Below, piece by piece: positions 33,393-40,928 of a stretch of DNA of 60,671 nucleotides. Location: assembly GCA_019748195.1 (NCBI GenBank), contig JAIEPW010000101.1, positions 1 to 60,671 on the forward strand, read 5' to 3'. The translations under genes were made by a program, and so were the position numbers. The first letter of the stretch is position 1. Every line of letters starts with the position of its first letter. The DNA is from Bryobacteraceae bacterium (lineage in GTDB: Bacteria > Acidobacteriota > Terriglobia > Bryobacterales > Bryobacteraceae). The notes under the pieces are model-generated. The model was not told where the DNA came from and did not search any database. It saw only the letters and a list, made by a program, of their open reading frames with translations.

Positions 33393-33801
33393 TACCAGCG
33401 TTTTCGCCAAGTTCTTCCTGGACGAGGAGGGCTCGGGCCTGGCGGCGGGGGTCCTGGACGCCTTTGAATCCGGCGAGTGCCAGTTGGCGGCGCCGGATCT
33501 GCTGTTCATGGAGTTCGTGAACGTGCTGTGGGCGCATGCGGCGCGCGGGCGGCTGAGTGTGGACGATGCGCGGGAGATCCTGGAAGACGCGGCTGCTCTC
33601 CTCAAGCTGGTGGAAGTGGTCCCGGCCGCCGGCTTCGCCGAGGAAACGCTGGTGCGTTCCATTGAGCAAAACCACCCCGCCTACGACGTGGCGTTCCTGA
33701 TCCTGGCGGAACTGCTGGACGCCCACGTCATCACCGCGGACCTGAAGTTCGCGCGGCGGGTTCACGATCCCCGGATCATTCCCCTGCGCGACCTTGCTTA
33801 G
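33349..33801 (+). CDS. PIN-domain (VapC/FitB-like) ribonuclease toxin
   Basis: 150 residues. The PIN active site is complete: Asp15 in VVDTSVF, Glu55 in LLFMEF, Asp113 in AYDVAFL and Asp131 in ITADLKF. PIN toxins are Mg2+-dependent RNases that cut tRNA or rRNA and stop growth when the antitoxin is lost. The start is uncertain: GTG at 33349 (GAGGA lies only 2 nt upstream) or TTG at 33370. The stop overlaps that of the convergent symporter gene by 4 nt. Together with the antitoxin it forms a type II toxin-antitoxin module. Confidence 0.9.
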   Translation: MTPSKPRLPARLVVDTSVFAKFFLDEEGSGLAAGVLDAFESGECQLAAPDLLFMEFVNVLWAHAARGRLSVDDAREILEDAAALLKLVEVVPAAGFAEETLVRSIEQNHPAYDVAFLILAELLDAHVITADLKFARRVHDPRIIPLRDLA

Positions 33802-35411
33802 CGGAAATAGCGCTTCAAGGTGTCGGCGCCCGGTTTCGCGGTCAGCCAGGACACGACCACCATCAGCAACCCCGAGATCAGCGTCATCGGCACTACCGGC
33901 ATGAACCCGGCGATGGCGGTTCCGCCCGCGGTGCGCATCAGCCAATCGACGCCGCCCGCGCTCCAGACCACCACGGGTGGGCCGGGAGGAGGCGCGGGAA
34001 CCACCTGTTGAAAGACTGCCACGGCGGCCACTGACGAAACGGTCCAGAGCGTGGACGCCAGCGCACCCCACTTGGTGGAGCCTCTCCAGAACAGCGCGGC
34101 GAGCAAGAGCGGCGACAAGGCAGCGTAACCAGAGAAGGCGTACTGCACGGCCAGATCGAAGATGGATTGCGGCGCCTGGAGGGCGATCGCGTAGGCCACG
34201 ATGGTCACGATAACGACGAAAGCCCTTCCTGTATGCACCTGCGCGGCTTCCCCGAAGCGAGCCTTCCCTTCATAGAAAGCGAACAGGTCCTCGGTGAACA
34301 GCGTCGATAACGCCAGAATCTGGGAATCGCTGGCCATCACGGCGGCCATGATGCCCGCCCCCAGCAACCCGGCGAGCCACAGAGGCGCGAAACGCTTCAG
34401 CAGGATCAGGACGATGTCGTCGGCGGCGGCTTGTTTCCGCAGATCCTCGCGCTGTTCCGGCGCCAGCGTCCGGCCCTCCCGGGCCAGCGACGCCCGCGCC
34501 TCGATCTTCGAGGAAACCTCCGGCACATCGTCAACGCTGTTGGCCACGACACCCAGGAAAACGCACGGCAGCCAGATGGCCAGGATGCATAGGGGATAGA
34601 AGATCACGGTCTTCTGGAAGTGCTTCATCTTCTCCGCGGTCAGGCAGAAAATCATGATGTGCGGAAACGCGATGGAGGACAGCGGGATGAACATGTAGCT
34701 GAGAAAAAACAATGGCGAGACGCGCTCCCGGGTGAGCAGGGAAGCAAACGCCGGAGAAGCCGCCATTTTCTCGACCGCGCGATCGAAGCCTCCGATGCCG
34801 TACCCGATCACGATCAGCGCCACCGCGCCGAAGGTCAGGAACAGAACTGTCTGCAGCGCGTTCACCCACGCGGTGCCGCGCATGCCGCCGAAAAAGACGT
34901 AGGCCATCACGACGATCGCCACCAGCGCGCCGCCCGCCCAATACGGGACCGCGCCGGAGGACAGCGTGGCCAGCGTGGTCCCGCCGCCCATCACTCCGAT
35001 GATGATGTAGGGCACCAGGAACGCAGCCTGCACAATCGAGATCACGCTGCCGATGTGACCGCATTCCCAGCGGTCGCGAAACATCTGAACCGGGGTAATG
35101 AAGCCGTGCTTCTTGCCCAGCGCCCAAACGCGGGTGCCGCAGAAATAGATGGTGAGGGGAATCACCAGCCCGGATGAGGACGCCATGAGGCCGAAGGTCA
35201 CGATGCCGTTCTGGAATGAATGCCCCGACGACCCCAGAATCGTGAATGCGGTCATGTTGGTTCCAAAAAGTGACAGCAGGAATACGAGCGGCCCCAACGA
35301 CCGGTTGGCGAGGAAATAGTCTTCCGCCTTGTCGGCCGACCTCCGGAACGCGAAGATGCCGATGTAGAGAACGACCGCGAGGTAAATGAAAACGAAGATC
35401 GCCGGGATCAA
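33798..35411 (-). CDS. Sodium:solute symporter (SSS family)
   Basis: About 537 residues with 12-13 predicted TM helices. Typical SSS features include the first helix [22 protein letters not shown], the short [14 protein letters not shown] segment and [18 protein letters not shown] in the middle. The start is taken as TTG at 35411, one base after the DUF3311 gene, because family similarity begins there; GAGGAG lies 13 nt upstream. The substrate is unknown, probably a carboxylate, sugar or amino acid taken up with Na+. A DUF3311 subunit encoded just upstream is the usual partner of this branch. Confidence 0.92.
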   Translation of the reverse strand: MIPAIFVFIYLAVVLYIGIFAFRRSADKAEDYFLANRSLGPLVFLLSLFGTNMTAFTILGSSGHSFQNGIVTFGLMASSSGLVIPLTIYFCGTRVWALGKKHGFITPVQMFRDRWECGHIGSVISIVQAAFLVPYIIIGVMGGGTTLATLSSGAVPYWAGGALVAIVVMAYVFFGGMRGTAWVNALQTVLFLTFGAVALIVIGYGIGGFDRAVEKMAASPAFASLLTRERVSPLFFLSYMFIPLSSIAFPHIMIFCLTAEKMKHFQKTVIFYPLCILAIWLPCVFLGVVANSVDDVPEVSSKIEARASLAREGRTLAPEQREDLRKQAAADDIVLILLKRFAPLWLAGLLGAGIMAAVMASDSQILALSTLFTEDLFAFYEGKARFGEAAQVHTGRAFVVIVTIVAYAIALQAPQSIFDLAVQYAFSGYAALSPLLLAALFWRGSTKWGALASTLWTVSSVAAVAVFQQVVPAPPPGPPVVVWSAGGVDWLMRTAGGTAIAGFMPVVPMTLISGLLMVVVSWLTAKPGADTLKRYFR

Positions 35412-35412
35412 G

Positions 35413-35643
35413 CTATTGCTTCGGCTCCTCGTGACTCTCCGCTTCCGCCTCCAGGTGCGCGGGCCAGGCCAGGCGTACCAATACCCACATGAGTACCGCG
35501 GAAAGGACCGCGTACAAAGCGTGATACCAAAGCCCGGGGGGCAGGAAACCGAACGCCATCGGGCGGGCCGTCCGGAAAAACCAGACATCCTGGTGCAAGG
35601 CCAGCAGAACCAGCGTGATCAGGACAAGACCGAATGTCTTCAT
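35413..35643 (-). CDS. DUF3311 small membrane protein
   Basis: 76 residues with two TM helices ([18 protein letters not shown] and [21 protein letters not shown]). The pattern HQDVW followed by [13 protein letters not shown] is typical of DUF3311 proteins, which occur next to SSS-family symporters and are thought to be an accessory subunit. The ATG at 35643 is chosen over the much longer open frame because similarity begins there. The stop is 1 nt before the symporter start. Confidence 0.88.
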   Translation of the reverse strand: MKTFGLVLITLVLLALHQDVWFFRTARPMAFGFLPPGLWYHALYAVLSAVLMWVLVRLAWPAHLEAEAESHEEPKQ

Positions 35644-35772
35644 TTGCGTCTCAGACAACGACCCGGAGCGGGTCTCAAATTTTGACGTAGTATCCCATAG
35701 TCGGTAAGCAGCTTGGTAGACTTTGGGAAACGCAGGGTAACGCTGAGTTCGACGATTCCGTCCAAAAACAAC

Positions 35773-38700
35773 ATGAACCAAGGCCGACTACTGCTTGCGA
35801 TGGTTGCCCTTGCGGGCAGCCTCCTGGCCCAGACCACCAGCACGATCGCGGGCAAGATCCTGGACCCCTCCGGCCTCGCTGTGTCCAAGGCGAAGATCAG
35901 CGCGCGGCACCTTGAGACCGGGTTCATGCGCATGGCCTATTCCGACGACGGTGGCCTGTATGCGTTCACTACGATGCCCGTTGGCGGCTACGAAATGCGC
36001 GTGGAGGCGGCGGGCTTCCGCCCCGCGGTCCGCAAGGGGATTCAGCTCACCGTCGCCGAGACGTCGGGCATCGACTTCACGCTGCAGGTGGGAGCCGTGG
36101 ATCAGGAGATCACCGTGACCGCGGAAGCGCCGCCGGTCAACACCTCCACGGCCGAGTTGAGCTACCTGGTCAACGAACGCACGATGCGCGACCTGCCGCT
36201 GAACGGCCGCAACTACACCGACCTGGCGCTGCTGCAGCCCGGCGTGGTCGCGTTCCCCAGCCGGGACGGCGGCTCGGTTGTCGCGCACGGATTGGGCACT
36301 TCGATCAATGGGGCGGACCCGAGGTCCAACGTGTATCTGCTCGACGGACAGCCGCAGAATGACTTCACCAACGGACCAGCGGGCTCGGCGGCGGGCACCG
36401 TGCTGGGCATCGAGACCATCCGCGAGTTTCGCGTGGAAACGAACGCCTACTCGGCCGAGTACGGCCGCAACTTCGGCGGACAGATCAACGTGCTCACGAA
36501 ATCGGGCACCAACGAATTTCACGGCAACACCTACTGGTTCTTCCGCAACGACAACTTCGATGCGCGCAACTTCTTCGATCCCGCCACTCAGCCTAAGTTC
36601 ACGCGCAACCAGTACGGGGCCACTCTGGGCGGCCCGTTGAAGAAGGACAAGAGTTTCTTCTTCCTCGGTTGGGAAGCGCTTCGCGAGCGACTGGGGCGCA
36701 GCATTTTGAGCGTGGTTCCGGATGAGAACGCCCGCCGCGGCATACTGCCCGATCCCAACAATCCCGCCCTAACGACAACCGTTGCGGTCAGTCCGGCCGT
36801 ACAGCCCTGGCTGCGCGAGATCCCGCTGCCGAACGGCGGCAACATCGGGTCCGGGCTGGGCAACTACCTGTATTCGTTCAACCAGCGCATCCGGCAGGAC
36901 TACGGACAGGGCCGCTGGGATCAGAACCTGACGGGCAACCAGCAGATGTTCGGGCGTTACACCTACGACGGCGCGGTGCAGGATCTGCCCACGGAATTTC
37001 CGCAGTTTCCCCGGCAGTTCGTTTCGCGCAACCAGTTCGCCACGGCGGAGCATCGCTGGGTGATCTCGCCGACGCTGCTCAACACCGTGCGGGTCAGCTT
37101 CAGCCGCACGCGCATCGCCCAGGAAGTCTTTTCTAACACCACCGAGCAATTGCCGCGTTTCGCGCCGGGCGCGCCGTTCACCGGACAGCTCGATATCGGC
37201 GGCGCATCGCGTTTCGGACCGCAGTCCTCCGTGGATGTCCGCCTGGTGCAAAATGTCTACGGCTTTGAGGACGGGCTTTCGCTGACGCGCGGCAAGCACC
37301 TCATCAAGGCCGGCTTCCTGGCCGAACGCTACCAGAACAACATGGTGAACCCGACGTTTTCGCTGGGCAACTACGCCTTCGCCAACATCCGGAGTTTCCT
37401 TCTGAATCAGCCGATACGCTTCGTCGGGCTGGCGCCCGGCGGCGCGCTGGACCGCTACTGGCGCACCTGGCTCTTCGGCGCTTACGTGCAGGATAACTGG
37501 CGGATCAGCCGCCGCCTGACGTTGAATCTGGGCCTGCGCTGGGAGGCGAGCACAATGCCTCGCGACATCTACGGCCGGGACTCCGCGCTGCCCAACGTCT
37601 ACACCGACGCGGCGCCCATCACCGGCCGCCTGTTCGAAAATCCCCCGCGCGCCAATTTCGCCCCCCGCTTCGGCTTCGCCTGGGATGTCTTCGGCGACGG
37701 AAAGACGTCTCTGCGCGGGGGCTACGGGATCTTTTTCAACACCAACCAGCAGCAGCAATTGATTGTCACCGTGACCAATCCTCCGGCCACCCCGCGGGTG
37801 ATCTTCGCCAACCCCACGTTCCCCAACCCCAACTTCAACGTGAATCAGGTGAATTCCATCCGTCCGATCGAGTGGAACATCAAGAGCCCTTATGCGCAGA
37901 CCTGGAATCTGAACGTGCAGCGCAATCTGGTGTGGGATACGGTGCTGACCGTCGGCTACGCGGGATCCCGCGGCATTCACCTGATGCGCTCCGCCGACGT
38001 GAATACGGCGATCCCGACGGTGCGGCCCGACGGCACGCTGTTCTTCCCGCCCACGGCGGCTCGGGTCAACCCTAATTTCACCACCATCGAACTCAAGAAG
38101 AGCGACGGCCGCTCCTGGTACAACGCCATGATCGTGGACGTCCGCAAGCGGTTCTCGCGGGGGTTGACGGTGCAGAGTTCCTACACCTTCTCCCGGAACA
38201 TCGACACCACTCAGGGCTCGACGTTTTTCTCCGACGCGACCAGCGGCACCACGACCGCGTTCCCCGAGTTCCCCGGGTTCGAATACAACAAGGGTCTGGC
38301 CGACTACCACGCCAAGCACAACTGGGTTTTCAACTTCACCTATCAGTTCCCGCGAGCCGGTTTCGAGTTGCTGAACGGCTGGATGATCGGCGGAATCGCC
38401 AACATGCGGAGCGGTCAGCCAGTGACGCTGTTCCTGCAGAACAACTGGTCCCGGTCGCGATGGTCGCCTTCGCTCGGCCCCGGCATCGGCCTGGACCGCC
38501 CCAGCCTCGCCGCCGGGCGCACGCATCAGGACGCGGTGCTCGGCAGTCCGGACCGCTTCTTCGATCCCTCCGCTTTCGTCCTGCCCGAACAGGGGACGCT
38601 CGGCAACCTGGGGCGCGGCGCGCTGATCGGACCCAACCTGCGCACCTTCGACATGGTATTGAGCAAGAACACGCCGCTTCCCTTCCTGGGCGAGAGCGGC

Positions 38701-38886
38701 AATCTCCAGTTCCGCGCGGAAGCTTTCAACCTCTTCAACCGCGCGAACTTCGGCGTCGGACCTCCGGCGCTGCTGGCCTTCGCCGGCCAGACCGCCGCGG
38801 ACCGGCCGCTGCCCGGCTTCGGCGTGCTACGCTCTACAGTTACCAGCGCCCGGCAGATCCAGTTCGGGTTGAAGCTGCAGTTCTAG
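35773..38886 (+). CDS. Oar-like TonB-dependent receptor with carboxypeptidase-regulatory-like domain
   Basis: 1037 residues. The signal peptide ends near LLAQT. The N-terminal carboxypeptidase-regulatory-like domain (~22-105, IAGKILDPSGLAVSKAKISA) is followed by a plug with MRDLPLNGRNYTDLALLQPG and VYLLDGQPQNDF. The large barrel ends in RQIQFGLKLQF. It is the same architecture as the receptor at 338-3493, but the two diverge strongly in the barrel. The ligand is unknown. It is divergent from the SSS/DUF3311 operon with a 129-nt shared region that contains TTGACG at 35682, and is followed 12 nt later by a five-TM protein gene. These neighbours hint at a shared uptake pathway. Confidence 0.93.
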   Translation: MNQGRLLLAMVALAGSLLAQTTSTIAGKILDPSGLAVSKAKISARHLETGFMRMAYSDDGGLYAFTTMPVGGYEMRVEAAGFRPAVRKGIQLTVAETSGIDFTLQVGAVDQEITVTAEAPPVNTSTAELSYLVNERTMRDLPLNGRNYTDLALLQPGVVAFPSRDGGSVVAHGLGTSINGADPRSNVYLLDGQPQNDFTNGPAGSAAGTVLGIETIREFRVETNAYSAEYGRNFGGQINVLTKSGTNEFHGNTYWFFRNDNFDARNFFDPATQPKFTRNQYGATLGGPLKKDKSFFFLGWEALRERLGRSILSVVPDENARRGILPDPNNPALTTTVAVSPAVQPWLREIPLPNGGNIGSGLGNYLYSFNQRIRQDYGQGRWDQNLTGNQQMFGRYTYDGAVQDLPTEFPQFPRQFVSRNQFATAEHRWVISPTLLNTVRVSFSRTRIAQEVFSNTTEQLPRFAPGAPFTGQLDIGGASRFGPQSSVDVRLVQNVYGFEDGLSLTRGKHLIKAGFLAERYQNNMVNPTFSLGNYAFANIRSFLLNQPIRFVGLAPGGALDRYWRTWLFGAYVQDNWRISRRLTLNLGLRWEASTMPRDIYGRDSALPNVYTDAAPITGRLFENPPRANFAPRFGFAWDVFGDGKTSLRGGYGIFFNTNQQQQLIVTVTNPPATPRVIFANPTFPNPNFNVNQVNSIRPIEWNIKSPYAQTWNLNVQRNLVWDTVLTVGYAGSRGIHLMRSADVNTAIPTVRPDGTLFFPPTAARVNPNFTTIELKKSDGRSWYNAMIVDVRKRFSRGLTVQSSYTFSRNIDTTQGSTFFSDATSGTTTAFPEFPGFEYNKGLADYHAKHNWVFNFTYQFPRAGFELLNGWMIGGIANMRSGQPVTLFLQNNWSRSRWSPSLGPGIGLDRPSLAAGRTHQDAVLGSPDRFFDPSAFVLPEQGTLGNLGRGALIGPNLRTFDMVLSKNTPLPFLGESGNLQFRAEAFNLFNRANFGVGPPALLAFAGQTAADRPLPGFGVLRSTVTSARQIQFGLKLQF

Positions 38887-38898
38887 AGAAAGCTTGCA

Positions 38899-39375
38899 AT
38901 GCAACAAGCGAGGAAAAAGTCGATGGTCTGGGTATTTTTTGCGCTGGGCGCGGCGCTGTGTTGGGGAGTCTACGGCCCCATGCTCCATCGCGGGCAGGTG
39001 TCCCTGGGCAATCCCATGAAAGCGCTGCTGTGCGTGGGCGTTGCTTATTTTCTGGTAGGGGTCATGGTACCCGTGGCCGCGCTGGGAACGCAGCAGGGCG
39101 GATTATCCGGCTTCAACTCGAACGGCGCCATCGGCGCGACCGCCGCCGGCGTGCTGGGCGCGCTGGGCGCTGTGTGCATCATTTACGCCTTTAAGAGCGG
39201 CGGCATCCCCACCTATGTCATGCCCCTGGTCTTCGGCGGCGCGCCCATCGTCAACGCGCTGGTATCGATGGCCATCCATCCCCCCGACAAGGCTCCCAAT
39301 CCGCTGTTGTACGTGGGCATGATTCTGGCGTCGGTGGGCGCGGGGATGGTGCTGTACTTCAAACCGCCCGCTTAA
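38899..39375 (+). CDS. Five-TM membrane protein, half-length drug/metabolite-transporter-like
   Basis: 158 residues with five hydrophobic segments (WVFFALGAALCWGVYGP, ALLCVGVAYFLVGVMVPVAAL, GATAAGVLGALGAVCIIYAF, VMPLVFGGAPIVNALVSM and LLYVGMILASVGAGMVLYF). The spacing and the WGVYGP and GAPIVNAL motifs are reminiscent of one EamA/GRP-like repeat, so it may act as a dimer. I do not recognise a characterised family. It lies 12 nt after the receptor gene and is probably co-transcribed with it. Its stop overlaps that of the convergent methyltransferase gene. Confidence 0.75.
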   Translation: MQQARKKSMVWVFFALGAALCWGVYGPMLHRGQVSLGNPMKALLCVGVAYFLVGVMVPVAALGTQQGGLSGFNSNGAIGATAAGVLGALGAVCIIYAFKSGGIPTYVMPLVFGGAPIVNALVSMAIHPPDKAPNPLLYVGMILASVGAGMVLYFKPPA

Positions 39376-40847
39376 CGGATCAGCATCCCGAGACGCGCCA
39401 GCACGCGCAACTCGCCGGGGATCTCCCCCTCGATCTGCTCCCGTGTTTTTCCGGGAAACAGCGGCTGCATGATCCGTGCGAGCGCCGCGTAGTCTCGCTC
39501 TCCATCCAATAACTCGAGCAGCCGGCGTGCAGCCTCGTTACCCAGCTCTACCGGGCCATGAAACAGGTTCGTCACCTTCATGGCGCCCTGGCCGGCCATG
39601 GCTCGCGCGACGCGGCTGGCCTCCGGGCGCGGTCCGGCGTCGCGCACCGCGCGCCAGGGAATCGGACTGAAATCGGCGAAACGGTGCGAATGGAGCTGCA
39701 GAAGAAACTCGTCCACGTGTTCGAGCGGCAGCACCGAATCCCGCTTCAGCTCATCCACCGGTACGGCTTCGGGAAAGCTGGAGATCAGGCGTTCGAACAA
39801 CGAGATAATGGCGGGATTGTTCGTCTGGATTCGATCGCGATCGCTGATGGAGAAACAGCGGGCGCCGGCGGGCGCGCTTGAATCCGGCGCCGATTCCCGG
39901 GCGTGCGACATCACCCACAAGCTGCCCTCGGGGATGCGGGCCCCGCCGCGACGCACCGGTTGCTCGCGCCTCACCAGCAGGCTCATGCGGAACCGCCGCA
40001 GCCGGACCATGTCGTTCCATTGCTCTTGCAGCATGGCGTCGCCGGAACTCAGCCGGTCCACCAGTTGCCGCGCGGCGGGCTGCAGCCCCGTGGCCGAATC
40101 GCTGCCAACCCCGGATTCGCAAAGAAACTGCAGTCCGTGCCGCGCCGCGTGCCCCTCCAGATCGCGGAAGTAAAGCGCATGAAAGTCGGGCGACAGGTCG
40201 TCGTGGATGATCTGCGCGTCCGGCCGCTCCAGGACGCGGGTGATCTCCGCATGCACCGCTTCGTCCTGCGCGTCGCGATGCGGCAGGGCCAAGCGGTAGT
40301 CTTCGAGAAATCGCCGGCACCCCTTCACCACCTCGGCCAGATCCGCGTCCCGCGGCAACGCCGCCAGCAGCAGGTCCCGCAACAGCAGGCGGTAGTAGCA
40401 TCCGGGCAAAACGTTGTAGCTGACATACGCCACGCCGTTTTCCGTCAGGCATTCCGCGAACAGCCGCATCAGCGCCTCGCGAACCGGTTCCGGCACCCAG
40501 GAATAAACGCCGTGGGCGATGATGTAGTCGAACATCCCCAGGCCGGACGGCGGCTCGCGGATATCGGCCTGCTCGAATCGCACATTCGTGACACCGGTGA
40601 TGCGGGCGAACGCCCGCGCTTCGGCCACCGGCTGCGCCGCCAGGTCGATCCCCACCAGTTCGGCCCGCGGTAAGTCGTAAGCCATCGGAACCAGATTGCC
40701 GCCCGCGCCGCAGCCGACCTCCAGGATCCGGCAACGCTCGGGCGAAGCGGGTCGCAGTCCCATCAACAGCGCTCGCGCCGCCATCCGCCGCGCGTGCGTG
40801 TAGGAATAGGCATTGTTCGAGTAGGCAAACCGATCGTAGGCAGTCAT
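39372..40847 (-). CDS. SAM-dependent methyltransferase with methyltransferase regulatory domain
   Basis: 491 residues. The N-terminal class I methyltransferase domain (~1-180) has motif I ILEVGCGAGGNLVPMA, motif II VGIDLA and GMFDYIIAHGVYSWV. A following domain (~190-310) resembles the methyltransferase regulatory domain found in such proteins, and a helical C-terminal part contains LLELLDGERDYAALARIM, like a winged-helix or PqqD-like tail. The natural substrate is unknown; such proteins often modify lipids, proteins or peptides. It is a lone minus-strand gene between two plus-strand ones, overlapping the 3' end of the five-TM protein by 4 nt. Confidence 0.85.
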   Translation of the reverse strand: MTAYDRFAYSNNAYSYTHARRMAARALLMGLRPASPERCRILEVGCGAGGNLVPMAYDLPRAELVGIDLAAQPVAEARAFARITGVTNVRFEQADIREPPSGLGMFDYIIAHGVYSWVPEPVREALMRLFAECLTENGVAYVSYNVLPGCYYRLLLRDLLLAALPRDADLAEVVKGCRRFLEDYRLALPHRDAQDEAVHAEITRVLERPDAQIIHDDLSPDFHALYFRDLEGHAARHGLQFLCESGVGSDSATGLQPAARQLVDRLSSGDAMLQEQWNDMVRLRRFRMSLLVRREQPVRRGGARIPEGSLWVMSHARESAPDSSAPAGARCFSISDRDRIQTNNPAIISLFERLISSFPEAVPVDELKRDSVLPLEHVDEFLLQLHSHRFADFSPIPWRAVRDAGPRPEASRVARAMAGQGAMKVTNLFHGPVELGNEAARRLLELLDGERDYAALARIMQPLFPGKTREQIEGEIPGELRVLARLGMLIR

Positions 40848-40928
40848 CGCTCGCAGCCTCCAGGGAGCAAAAGATCGCGCGCGTCCAAGTGATTTCCGCC
40901 CGGAGACGCTAAAATAAAAGAGTTCATC

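Noticed and set aside
35644-35781. Extended N-terminus of the DUF3311 protein
   Set aside because: The family sequence starts at the ATG at 35643; the extension would overlap the divergent receptor's start.
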